DNA of 64,000 nt from Microcebus murinus (Eukaryota > Chordata > Mammalia > Primates > Cheirogaleidae). Positions 44,055 through 55,380 of this stretch are shown here, piece by piece. Location: positions 62,001 through 126,000 of the forward strand of contig NC_134126.1 of NCBI RefSeq assembly GCF_040939455.1. The letters are read 5' to 3'. The notes below the pieces were generated by a model. It saw nothing but the letters and a program-made list of their open reading frames with translations, did not search any database and was not told the DNA's origin. Position 1 is the stretch's first letter. Each line of letters begins with the position of its first letter. The translations under genes were made by a program, and so were the position numbers.

Positions 44055-47000
44055 GCACCCTGTCTGACCGTCCCCCATGGGTGTGTGGACACAGCCAGAT
44101 CCACACCGCGCCCTGCCTGCCCGTCTCCGGTGGGTGTGTGGACACAGCCAGATCTACACAGCGCCCTGCCTGCCCGTCTCCGGTGGGTGAGTGGACACAG
44201 CCACATCCACACAGCACCCTTTCTGGCCAGATCCAAACAGCACACTCTCTGCCCGTCTCCCGTGGGTGTGTTGACACAGCCACATCCACACAGCACCCTT
44301 CCGCCCGTCTCCCATGGGTGAGTGGACACAGCCAGATCCACACCGCGCCCTGCCTGCCCGTCTCCGGTGGGTGTGTGGACACAGCCAGATCCACACCGCG
44401 CCCTGCCTGCCCGTCTCCGGTGGGTGAGTGGACACAGCCACATCCACACAGCACCCTTTCTGACCATCTCCCATGGATGTGTGGACACAGCATGTTCCAC
44501 ACAGCGCCCTGCCTGCCCATCTGCCGTGGGTGAGTGGACAGAGCCAGATCCACATAGCGCCCTCCCTGCCCGTCTCCCGTGAGTGTGTGTTCACGGCAAC
44601 ATCCACACGGCGCCCAGCCTGCCCATCTCCCGTGCGTGAGTGGACACAGCCACATCCACAGCGCCCTGCCTGCTCGTCTACCGTGAGTCAGTGGAAACAG
44701 CCAGATCTACACTGCGCCCTGCCTACCCATCTCCCGTGGGTGAGTGGACACAGCCACATCCACACTGCAACCTGCCATCCCGTCTCCCGTGGGTGTGTGG
44801 ACACGGCAAGATCCACACTGCGCCCTGCCTCCCCGTCTCCCGTGGCTGTGTGGACACGGCAAGATCGACACTGCGCCCTGCCTCCCTGTCTCCTGTGGGT
44901 GAGTGGACACAGCCAGTTCCACACAGCGCCCTGCCTGACCATATCCCATGGGTAAGTGGACACACCCAGATCCAAACAGCGCCCTGCCTTCCCGTCTCCA
45001 TTGGGTGTGTGGACAAAGCCAGATCCACACAGAGCTCTGCCTGCCCATCACCCATGGGTGAGTGGACACAGTCAGATCCACACTGCGCCCTGCCTGCCCG
45101 TCTCCCGTGGTTGAGTGGAAACAGCAGGATCCACACTGCGCGCTGCCTGCCCATCTCCAGTGGGTGAGTGGACAGAGCCAGATACACACGGCGCCCAGCC
45201 TGCCCGTCTCCCATTGGTGAGTGGACACAGCCACATCCACAAAGCACCTTGCCTGACCATCTCCCATGGGTGTGTGGACACAGCAAGTTCCACACTGCGC
45301 TCTGCCTGCCCATCTCCCGTGGGTGAGTGGACACAGCCACATCAACACTGCGCCCTGCCTCCCGTTTCCCGTGGGTGTGTGGACACACCAGTTCCACACT
45401 GCACCCTGTCTGCCCGACACCCCTGGGTGAGTGGAACCAGCCAGTTCAACACTGGGCCCTGCCTGCCCGTCTCCCATGAGTGTGTGGACACGGCAAGATC
45501 CACACTGTGCCCTACCTGCCCGTCTCCTGTGGTTGAGTGGACACAGCCAGTTCCACACTGCACCCTGCCTGCCCGTCTCCCATGGCTGAGTAGACACAGG
45601 CAGATCCACACAGCGCCCTGCCTGCCCGTCTCCCGTGGGTGAGTAGACACAGCCAGATCCACACAGCGCCGCGACCTGCCTGCCCGTCTCCCGTGGGTTA
45701 GTGGACATAGCCAGATCCACACAGTGCCCTGCCTGTCCGTCTCTCATGAGTGTGTCGACACAACCAGATCCACACGGCGCCCAGCCTGCACGTCTCCCAT
45801 GGGTGTGTGGACACAGCCAGATACAGCGCCCTGTCTGCCCGTCTCCCGTGGGTGAGTGGACACAGCCAGATCCACACTGCACCCTGCCTGCCCGTCTCCC
45901 GTGGGTGAGTGGACACAGCCAGATTGTCACGGTGCCCAGCCTGCCCATCTCGTGTGGGTGAGTGGACACAGCCACATCCACACAGCACCCTTCCTGCCAG
46001 TCTCACGTGGGTGAGTGGACACAGCCAGATCCACACTGCGCCCTGCCTTCCCGTCACCCATGGGTGAGTGGACACAGCCAGTTCCACACTGTGCCTTGCC
46101 TGCCCGTCTCCCGTGGGTGTGAGGACACGGCAAGATCCACACTGCACCCTACCTGCCTGTATCCCGTGGGTGAGTGGACACAGCCGGTTCCACACTGCGC
46201 CCTTCCTGCCCATCTCTTGTGGGTGAGTGGACACAGACACATCCACAATGTGCCCTGCCTGTCCGTCTCCCGGGAGTGTGTGGACACAGCCAGATCCACA
46301 CGGCGCCCAGCCTGCCCGTCTCCCGTGGGTGTGTGGACACAGCCACATCCACACAGCACCCTGCCTGACCGTATCCCATGGTTGTGTGGAAACATCTAGA
46401 TCCACAAAGCGCCGTGCCTGCCCGTATCCTGAGGGTGTGTAGACACAGCCAGTTCCACACTGCTCCCTGCCTGCCCGTCTCCCGTGGGTGTGTGAACACA
46501 GCCAGATCCACACAGCGCCCTGCCTGCCCGTCACCCATGGGTAATTGGACACAGCCAGACCCAGACAGCGCCCTGCCTGCCCATCTCCCGTGGCTGTGTG
46601 GACACGGCAAGATCCACACAGCGCCCTGCCTGCCCGTCTCCCGTGGGTTATTGGACACAGCCAGATCCACACTGCGCCCTGCCTGCTTGTCTCTGGTGAG
46701 TGTGTGGACACAGCAAGTTCCACACAGCGCCCTGCCTGACCGTCTCCCATGGGCTGTGTAGACAGCCAGTTCCACACAGAGCCCTGCTTGCCCGTCTCCC
46801 GTGGGTGAGTGGACACAGCCAGTTCCACACTGCGCCCTGCCTGCCCGTCTCCCGTGGGTGTGTGGACACACCCAGATCAACACAGCGCACGGCCTGCCAG
46901 TCTCCCATGGGTGTGTGGACACACCCAGATCAACACAGCGCACGGCCTGCCGTCTCCCATGGGTGTGTGGTCACAGCCAGTTCCACACTGCGCCCTGCCT

Positions 47001-50000
47001 GCCTGTCACCCATGGGTGAGTGGACACAGCCAGATCCACTGCGCCCTGCCTGCCCGACTCCCGTGGGTGTGTGGACACACCCAGTTCCACACTGCGCCCT
47101 TCATGCCCATCTCTAATCTGTGTGGGGACACATCCAGATCAACTCAGCGCCCAGCCTGCCCGTCTCCCGTGGGTGAGTGGACACAGCCAGATCAACACAG
47201 CGCACGGCCTGCCCGTCTCCCATGGGTGTGTGGACACAGCCAGTTCCACACTGCGCCCTGCCTGCCCATCACCCATGGGTGAGTGGACACAGCCAGATCC
47301 ACACTGCACCCTGCCTGCCCGTCTCCCGTGGTTGAGTGGACACAGCCAGATCCACACTGCACCCTGCCTGCCCGTCTCCCGTGGGTATGTGGACATAGCC
47401 ATTTCTATACAGAGCCCTGCCTGCCCCTCTCCGGTGGGTGTGTGGACACAGCCAGTTCCAAATTGTGCCCTGCCGGCCCATCACCCATGTTTGAGTGGAC
47501 ACAGCTAGTTCCACACTGCGCCCTACCTGCCCGTCTCCCATGGGTGAGTGGATACAGCCACATCCACACTGCGCCCCGACTGCCCGTCTCCCGTGGGTGT
47601 ATGGACACAGCAAGATGCACACTGCGCCCTGCCTGCCCGTCTCCTGTGGGTGTGTGGACACAGCCAGATCCACACGGCACCCAGCCTGCCCGTCTCCCGT
47701 GAGTGAGTGGACACAGCCAGATCCACACTGCGCCCTGCCTGCCCGTCTCGCGTGCGTGTGTGGTCACAGCAAGTTCCACACAGAGCTCTGCCTGCCCGTC
47801 TCCTGTGCTTGTGTGGACACAGCTAGTTCACTCTGTGCCCTGCCTGCCCATCACCCATGGGTGAGTGGACACAGCCAGATCCACACGGCACCCAGCTTGC
47901 CCGTCTCCCATGGGTGAGTGGACACAGCCACATCCACACAGCGCCCTGCCTGCCAGTCTCCCATGGGTGAGTGGACACAGCCACATCCACACAGCGCCCT
48001 GCCTGCCCGTCACGCATGGGTGTGTGGACACAGCCCGATCCACACTGCACCCTGCCTGCAAGTCTGCCGTGGGTGTGTGGACAGGGCAAGATCCACACTG
48101 TTCCCTGCCTGCCCGTCAGGCATGGGTGAGTAGACACAGCCCGATCCACACTGCGCCCTGCCTGCAAGTCTCCCGTGGGTGAGTGGACATAGCCACATCC
48201 ACACTGCGCCCTGTCTGCCCGTCACCCATGGGTGAGTGGACAAAGCCAGTTCCACACTGCGCCCTGCCTGCCCATCCTCGGTGGGTGTGTAGACACGGCA
48301 AGATCCACACTTTGCCCTACCTGCCCGTCGCCCATGTGTGAGTGGACATAGCAAGTTCCACACTCTGCCCTACCTTCCCGTCTCCCGTGGGTGAGTGGAA
48401 ACAGCCACATCCACACTGCGCCCTGCCTGCCCGTCGCCCGTGGGTGTGTGGACACGGCAAGATCCACACTGCACACTGCCTTCCCGTCTCCCGTGGGTGA
48501 GTGGACACAGGCACATCCACACTGCGCCCTGCCTGCCTCTCTCCTTTGGGAGAGTGGACACAGCCACGTCCACAGAGCGCCCTGCCTGCCTGTCTCCCGT
48601 GGGTCAGTGGAAACAGCCATGTACACAAAGCGCCCTTCCTGCCAGTCTCCAGTGGGTATGTGGACACAGCAAGTTCCACACTGTGCCCTGACTGCTCGTC
48701 TCCCGTGGGTGTGTGGACACGGCCAGATCCACACAGCACCCTGCCAGACCGACCCCCATGGGTGCGTGGACACAGCCAGTTCCACACTGAGCCATGCCTG
48801 CCCGTCTCCTGTGGGTGAGTGGACACAGCCAGTTCCACACAGCGCCCAGCCTGCCCATCTCCCTTGGGTGTGTGGACACAGCCAGATCCACACAGCAACC
48901 TGCCTGACCGTTTTCCAAGGGTTTGTGGACACAGCCTGTTCCAACTGCGCCCTGCATGCCCGTCTCCCGTTGGTGTGTGGACACACCCAGATCCACACAG
49001 CGCCCTGCCTGCCTGTCTCCTTTGGGTGAGTGGACACAGCCAAGTCCACAGAGCGCCCTGCCTGCCCATCTCCTGTGGGTCAGTGGAAAAAGCCATGTCC
49101 ACACAGCGCCCTTCCTGCCAGTCTCCGGTGGGAGTGTGGACACAGCAAGTTCCACACTGTGCCCTGCCTTCCCGTCACCCATGGGTGTGTGGACACAGCC
49201 AGTTACACACAGCGTCCTGCCTGCCCGTCTCCCGTGGGTGTGTGGACTCAGCCAGATCAACACAGCGCACGGCCTGCCAGTCTCCCAAGGGTGTGTGGAC
49301 ACACCCAGATCAGCACAGCGCACGGCCTGCCCGTCTCTCATGGGTGTGTGGACACAGCCAGTTCCACACTGAGCCCTGCCTGCTCATCTCTCGTGAGTGT
49401 GTGGACACAGCCAGTTCCACACTGCGCCCTGCCTGCCCGTCACCCATGGGTGAGTGGACACAGCCAGGTCCACAATGCGCCCTGCTTGCCCGTCTCCCTT
49501 TGGTGTGTGCCGACAGCCAGTTTCACACTGCACCCAGCCTGCCGGTCTACCGGGGGTGAGTGGACACAGTCACATCCACACTGTGCCCTACCTGCCCGTC
49601 TCCCTTGGGTGTGTGGACTCAGCCCGATCCACTAGGCGCCCAGCCTGCCCATCTCCCGTGGGTGTGTGGACAAGCCACATCCACACAGCATTCTGCCTGA
49701 CCGTCTCCCGTGGGTGTGTGGATACAGCCACATCCACACTGCGCCCTGCCTGCCCATCTCCCGTGGGTGAGTGGACACAGCCAGTTCCACTCAGAGCTCT
49801 GCCTGCCCGTCTCCCATGGGTGAGTGGACACAGCAACATCCACACTGAGTCCTGCCTGCCCGTCTCATGGGTGAGTGGACACAGCCGGATCCACACCGCG
49901 CCCGGCCTGACCGTATCCCATGGGTGTGGGGAAACAGCCAGTTCCAACTGCGCCCTGCCTGCCCGTCTCCCGTGGGTGTGTGGACACACCCAGATCCACA

Positions 50001-50217
50001 CAGCGCCCTACCTGCCCGTCTGCCGTGAATCAGTGGAAACAGCCATGTCCACACAGCGCCCTTCCTGCCCATCACCAGTGGGTGTGTGGACACAGCAAGT
50101 TCCACACTGTGCCCTGCCTGACCATCACCCATAGGTGTGTGGACACATCCAGTTCCACACACGACCCCGCCTGCCTGTCTCCCGTGGGTGTGTGGATACG
50201 GGAAGATCCTCACAGCG
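44055..50217. repeat. 53-bp minisatellite, block 2 (inside 5S unit 2)
   Basis: About 116 copies of the same 53-bp unit as block 1, of the GTGTGTGGACAC subtype found in domain C and at the left window edge. The flanks are the two halves of one composite unit: left ...CCAAAAGTCTG and right TCTGCTCTTTGGGAACC. Intact units read GTCTGCTCTGTGGGAACC or GTCTGGTCTGTGGGAACC. TCTG is thus present on both sides. The block starts inside a unit (GCACCCTGTCTGACCG), so it entered as an array rather than arising here from one 53-mer. Confidence 0.95.
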
Positions 50218-50540
50218 TCTGCTCTTTGGGAACCGACACGCTGGAGGAAACCTTGAGAGTCTGAGAGGGGACGGAGTTCCAGAAGAAGGCCAGGAGGTCA
50301 TTTTGAGGGAGTATGTGACCAGAACTCGTCCCATTGGTTTTGGGGTTCTATGGGCTACACGTAGGATTCTAGAGTGGTGGCACCTGATGTTGGGGGATCC
50401 GGAGTCACACCCAGACCTGCTCCACAGGCCTCCTTTTACTTTTCTCTTCGGATTCATTATTTTTAAAAAGTGTCTCTACCTCTATCATTGATTTTCTTTT
50501 CTCTCTCTTTTCAAGCAGATGATGGGAGTACAAGTATTCA
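50218..50540 (+). repeat. 5S composite unit 2, right part (tail)
   Basis: Resumes at TCTGCTCTTTGGGAACCGAC and matches the unit 1 tail 32182-32447 plus 40864-40922 with few differences. It is the empty-site counterpart of the ERV insertion: CTCTACCTCTATCATTG is uninterrupted. No gene. Confidence 0.9.
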
Positions 50541-51055
50541 GGTGACATGTGTTGCCCGTGCCCCCCTCCCCCCTGTGTTCTTATTCATTTACCTCTGATG
50601 TCGTTCCAGCGTATTGTGGGGGTACCAATGTTAAGGTCGGGTACATTGCCCTCTCCCAACCTCCCCCCTCAGGTCAGAACTTCAAGTGTGCCCATCCCGC
50701 AGTCGGTGCACACCCACTCCATACCTAATGGAGGTGTATGCCCATCCCCTCCCCCCACCCGCCCGAAACCCACCCGATGAAGGTGATTCCCCTCTGTCCA
50801 CTTAGGTGTCCATCCGTTCCTACCAATTTGCTGGTGAGCGCACTCACGTGGTGCTCGTGTGTCCATTCTTGGAATACTTGGCTTACTGGAATGGGTTCCA
50901 GCTCTGGCCAGGAGAGCACGAGAGGTGCCCTCTCACCGCTGCTCCTCCTAGCTGAATAGCACTCCGTGGTGTCCACGCGCCACATGTTATTAATGCACTC
51001 CTGGATGGATGGGCACTCGGGTCGCTTCCACATCTTTGCGATTGTGAATTGTGCC
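50541..51055 (-). mobile_element. LINE-1 3' fragment (piece A), unit 3
   Basis: Same antisense L1 piece. The first 260 bp share variants with units 1-2 (GTGTTCTTATTCATTTACCT), whereas units 4-6 read TTTTCTTATTCATTTATTTC. The switch marks the edge of homogenisation. Confidence 0.75.
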
Positions 51056-51062
51056 CTAACTG

Positions 51063-51077
51063 TAACCCTAACCCTTA
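51063..51077. repeat. telomere-like motif, unit 3
   Basis: TAACCCTAACCCTTA, identical to the other units and directly after L1 piece A. Confidence 0.7.
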
Positions 51078-51084
51078 CCCAGCC

Positions 51085-51535
51085 CGTCTCCTCTGCCCCT
51101 GCCTGACGCGCTCCTCCCCGGCCAGGCCCGTCACTGTCCTGGGCCCCTGACTGACCGGCTCCTTCCCGCCCGGCCTGTCACCTTCCTCTGCCCCTGCCTG
51201 ACACCCTCCTCCCCGCCCGGCCCCTCACCTCGGCCCCTGCCTGACTCGCTCCTCCCCACCCGGCCGGTCACCGTCCTGGGCCCCTGCCTGACCGGCTCCT
51301 TCCCGCCCGGCCTGTCACCGTCCTCTGCCCCTGCCTGACACCCTCCTCCCCGCTCGGCCCCTCACCTCGACCCCTGCCTGACTCGCTCCTCCCCACCCGG
51401 CCGGTCACCGTCCTGGGCCCCTGCCTGACCGGCTCCTTCCCGCCCGGCCTGTCACCGTCCTCTGCCCCTGCCTTACACGCTCCTCCCCGCCCGTCACCCT
51501 CCTAGGACCCTGCCTGACCGGCTCCTCCATCGCCT
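51085..51535. repeat. GC-rich 43-47-bp minisatellite, unit 3
   Basis: About ten copies. Three sub-motifs (CTGACTCGCTCCTCCCCACC, CTGACCGGCTCCTTCCCGCC and CTGACACCCTCCTCCCCG) repeat in fixed order about every 137 bp, a small higher-order repeat not seen in the shorter tracts of units 1-2. Confidence 0.88.
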
Positions 51536-52004
51536 GGGCCTTCCAAGGGCTTGGTGTGGACGCTGCTTCCAGGAAGCCCTCCGGGAACCCGGCAGCAGGG
51601 CGGCCTCAGCAGTCTGGCTCAGGTGCCCCGCTGTGCCGCGGGGGCCCAGCCTGGTGTCTTCCCTGAGGCCCTGCAGCTGCCGCTCCCCGCAAGGGGAGAG
51701 CCGGGGAGGTGGGGACCGCCTCCTGATGGGGACGTACACGCAGCTCTCCACGTCGGATTCCGGGGCTCTCTGTCCTGCCCGAAGGCCCAGCTGGCCTGCG
51801 GGTCCTTAGAGTGGCAGAAACATCCTCAAACTGACATTGCGAGTCCGGTGGTTGTCTGCACTTTTGTGTGGGCACCCCAGGGAGGCCCAGGGGCTGGCTG
51901 GACAACGCGGTCTGCTCGGGTGCTTTGGAGTAGCAACCGATGCCCTGTGGACTTTGGTAGCAGCGTCTGAGGTGTCTCTGAGCCCTGCGCCATGTCGGGG
52001 GTGG

Positions 52005-52070
52005 GGAGGAGGAGGTGGAGGAGGAGGAGGAGGAGGAGGAGGAGGAGGAGGAAGAGGAGTGGGGGGAGGG
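52005..52070 (+). repeat. GGA purine tract, unit 3
   Basis: Nearly pure GGA repeat ending GAAGAGGAGTGGGGGGAGGG. Expanded relative to units 1-2. The open frames of polyserine, polyproline or polyglutamate across it are repeat artefacts. Confidence 0.9.
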
Positions 52071-52604
52071 AGGGGCCGTGACCTGCAGTCGTGTTCCCGG
52101 GGTGGCACGGCATGTGGCTTCTTGCACAGGCTGCTTGGCCTGGGCTCCCTGCACCTGGGCCTTTGGAGGACTGGCCCAGTGCTTGCCAACACTTCCTGCA
52201 GGGACCCAGAGCTGGGAGGTTGCATCTCCCAGCCCTGGGTCGGGCAGAGCCCCAGCGGGCCATGCCCACAAGCTCTCTCAGCACGGGTCCCCCAGAGGGC
52301 TTCTTTGGGACCAGGATTCTCTTGCGGGTGATTTTTTAAGGTCTGGCCCCTGGATGGAGGGGCACCAGGGGTAGAGGAGCCGGAAGCGGAAGGGGGTGCC
52401 CATGCGAGGGGACACTTTCAGGCCAAGTCCCAGCTTCAGCCTCATCCTCCTGGGAACCCCCGGAGTGGACATCACACCTCCTGGTTGTCCCGCTCTGAGA
52501 CAAGGAGCCGGGCTTCGCATTCCCACAGCAGCCAGTCGTGGGCTGCGGACACCTGGGGCGTTGGGAACTCCCTGGCTTCTCCTTGGATTACCATTTGGAG
52601 CTGC

Positions 52605-52690
52605 TTGGGAATTGTGCCGCCACACACACCCGAGTGCAGGTGTCTTCTGCACAGACTGCGGGCCTCGCTCTTCTGAATGCCGCTAGCTCG
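52605..52690 (-). mobile_element. LINE-1 fragment (piece B), unit 3
   Basis: TTGGGAATTGTGCCGCCACA and CCGAGTGCAGGTGTCTTCTG resume the antisense L1 order after about 1.55 kb of interruption. Confidence 0.65.
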
Positions 52691-53483
52691 CCACCCACCC
52701 ACGGGTGAACCTGGTCAGGGTACTTTCTCTCAGGGGCAGACTCTGATCCGGGCGGGCTACCGGTGTTTCTGTTTGCTCGTTTCTTTCTTCCGTTTCGGGA
52801 AAGGCTTCCTTACTGGGTTTGGAAATCTCCTATGCCTTTCCTCGCCTATTCTGTCAGCTTTAAAATTCTCTTTCAGTTGCCACCCTCACAGATGGATTAG
52901 GAAACTCTTTTCGGTGCATTCATTAGTGAAAAGACCTCAATGAAGCTCGAATCCAATATCTAATCGCCGACTTTTAGCAAGTCCACACCCCAGGGTGGTT
53001 GGGGTCCAATGCAGCCCCGGCCAGGCCCAGGCCCCTTGGACTGGGCCACAGGAGGACACAGAGCAGGGTCCCGGCCCCCACGGTCGCGGTGCCGGCATTC
53101 TCCAAGGGCTTGGGGGTTTTCCAGAGGTAGGAGATGGAGGGGACTGGTTTCTTCAGCGCCCCACAGGCCACGCCACCCCACCCCACCCATGGGACACATC
53201 CCGAGAGACGCCCCTACACTCGCTCGCCTCCCCCATGCGCTGTGCCGCAGCCCTGGCCCGGGGGAATAGGCGGCAGCCCACCCACAGGGCTGGGGGCGCA
53301 GGTGAAAGGGGTTGTGCGCGAGGCCGGCCCCTGGCTGGGGGCAAAGGGCGAGCGCCCCACGCGTGCGCAGTCAGCGGCGGCCGGCGCCCTGGGAGTGGGG
53401 AGCGGGTAGGTGAAGGAGGCGAGGTGAGGAGAGGAGGGGGGCTGGAAGGTCCCCACCTTGGCAGGTCCAGCCGTGGAGGCACA

Positions 53484-53485
<2 letters not shown>

Positions 53486-53518
<33 letters not shown>

Positions 53519-53548
53519 TGTGTCTGTGTGTCTGTGTGTCTGTGTGTG
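53486..53548. repeat. GT microsatellite, unit 3
   Basis: Pure GT run followed by GTCTGTGTCTGTGTGTCTGT. Units 4 and 5 have slightly longer pure runs. Confidence 0.9.
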
Positions 53549-53714
53549 GAGAGACAGCCCCCCACCCCGCCCCGTCCCTCACCTCAGTCCCGCGAACTCA
53601 ACAGGCCCTGTCCGACCGGCGAACTCAACAGGCCCGGCCCGGCGCGGGGCAGAGCTATCGCGGGGAAGTGCAGTGAGACTCGGCTTCTTGAGCGGGGCAG
53701 GGGCGCCCTCCGCC

Positions 53715-53835
53715 GTCTAAGGCCACACCACCCTGAACGCTTCCCATCTCTTCTGATCTCCGAAGCTAAGCAGCTTCCGTCCTGGTTAGTACTTGCATGG
53801 GAGACCGCCTGGGAATACCGGGTGCTGGAGGCTTT
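53715..53835 (+). pseudogene. 5S rRNA-like pseudogene, unit 3
   Basis: Full 121-bp length with the D-box upstream (53682-53698) and a T6 run after it. Ten internal substitutions against copy 1 fall at 5S positions 27, 28, 31, 37, 47, 60, 61, 64, 66 and 82. Box A is broken at 60, 61 and 64, helix II loses its 3' strand, and helix III has non-compensating G-to-C changes on both strands. Nine of the ten replace G with C or T. A last change (TGTAGG to TGGAGG) is near the 3' end. It is unlikely to make normal 5S RNA. Confidence 0.85.
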
Positions 53836-54385
53836 CTTTTTTCTTTACTTTTCTTTTTTTTTTGCCTCTCATTCTGTCCCCTTTCTGGGAGTGCTACTGC
53901 GGTGGCGGCGGCGGGTCCCGCGGATCGCCCCCACCCTCAGCGCCCCCCGGGGTGCCTGCCACCACAGCCCACACCGTGGGGCCTCCTCTTGTCCCGAGCC
54001 GCGGCACCGCCGCCACGCGGCAGCATGCGTGCCATCTGGACTGTCAGGTCTCAGACCAAAGGTCTGGTCTGTGGGAACCGACACGCTGGAGGAAACCTTG
54101 AGAGTCTGAGAGGGGAGGGAGTTCCGGAAGCATTCCAGGATGTAATTTGAGGGAGTATGTGACCAGAACTCGTCCCGTTGCTTTCGGGGTTCTATGGGCT
54201 ACACCTAGGAATCTTTGGTGGTGGCACCAGATGTTGGGGGATCCGGAGTCACACCCAGACCTGCTCCACAGGCCTCCTTTTACTTTTCTTTTCGGATTCA
54301 TTTTCTTAAAAAGTGTCTCTTATCTCTATTATTGCATTTTCTTTTCTCTCTCTTTCCAAGCAGATGATGGGAGTCCAAGCATTGA

Positions 54386-54900
54386 GGTGACATGTATTGC
54401 CCCTGCCCCCCAGCCCCTGTTTTCTTATTCATTTATTTCTCATTTTCTCCCAGCCTATTGTGAGGGTACCAAGGTTAAGGTCAGGTGCATTGCTCTTTCC
54501 CCGCCTCCCCCCTCGGGTCAGAGCTCCAAGCGCGCCCATCCCCCAGTTGGTGCGCACCCACCCCCTCCCTAATGGATGTGTATGTCCACCCCCTCCCCAC
54601 GCCCGCCCGACACCCACCCGATGAAGGTGATTCCCCTCAGTCCACTTAGGTGTCCATCCGTTCCTACCAATTTGCTGGTGAGCGCGCTCACGTGGTGCTC
54701 GTGTGTCCATTCTTGGGATACTTGGCTTACTGGAACGGGTTCCAGCTCTGGCCAGGAGAGCACGAGAGGCGCCCTCTCACCGCTGCTCCTCACAGCCGAA
54801 TAGCACTCCGTGGTGTCCACGCGCCACATGTTATTAATGCACTCCTGGATGGATGGGCACTCGGGTCGCTTCCACATCTTTGCGATTGTGAATTGTGCCC
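54386..54900 (-). mobile_element. LINE-1 3' fragment (piece A), unit 4
   Basis: Homogenised version of the antisense L1 piece (CATTTATTTCTCATTTTCTC variant near its start). Its 3' part retains CACATGTTATTAATGCACTC and GCGATTGTGAATTGTGCCC. Confidence 0.75.
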
Positions 54901-54929
54901 TAACTGTAACCCTAACCCTTACCCAGCCC

Positions 54930-55380
54930 GTCTCCTCTGCCCCTGCCTGACGCGCTCCTCCCCGGCCAGGCCCGTCACTGTCCTGGGCCCCTGACTGACC
55001 GGCTCCTTCCCGCCCGGCCTGTCACCTTCCTCTGCCCCTGCCTGACACCCTCCTCCCCGCCCGGCCCCTCACCTCGGCCCCTGCCTGACTCGCTCCTCCC
55101 CACCCGGCCGGTCACCGTCCTGGGCCCCTGCCTGACCGGCTCCTTCCCGCCCGGCCTGTCACCGTCCTCTGCCCCTGCCTGACACCCTCCTCCCCGCTCG
55201 GCCCCTCACCTCGGCCCCTGCCTGACTCGCTCCTCCCCACCCGGCCGGTCACCGTCCTGGGCCCCTGCCTGACCGGCTCCTTCCCGCCCGGCCTGTCACC
55301 GTCCTCTGCCCCTGCCTTACACGCTCCTCCCCGCCCGTCACCCTCCTAGGACCCTGCCTGACCGGCTCCTCCATCGCCTG
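54930..55380. repeat. GC-rich 43-47-bp minisatellite, unit 4
   Basis: Same ten-copy, three-sub-motif layout as unit 3. One visible base differs: CCTCGGCCCC here against CCTCGACCCC at 51366. Confidence 0.88.

Larger units (their letters stand above)
50541..54385 (+). repeat. 5S composite unit 3 (3845 bp)
   Basis: First of the homogeneous units. Landmarks: L1 piece A 50541-51055, telomere-like motif 51063-51077, GC minisatellite 51085-51535, unique spacer 51536-52000, GGA tract 52005-52070, L1 piece B 52605-52690, AT-richer segment about 52770-52980, GT tract 53486-53548, 5S pseudogene 53715-53835, tail to 54385. It differs from units 4-5 at only a few sites, plus microsatellite lengths, over most of its length. 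Its L1 piece A (50541-50800) is closer to units 1-2, so the homogenised type begins within this unit. Confidence 0.93.

Noticed and set aside
51606..52271. Polyserine/proline open frames across the GGA tract
   Set aside because: Produced by the triplet repeat. Adjacent frames give polyleucine and polyproline, and length follows the number of triplets.
53486..54109. Cysteine/valine-rich open frame through the GT tract and 5S
   Set aside because: Driven by the GT repeat and runs through the 5S sequence. The frame changes between units with GT length.
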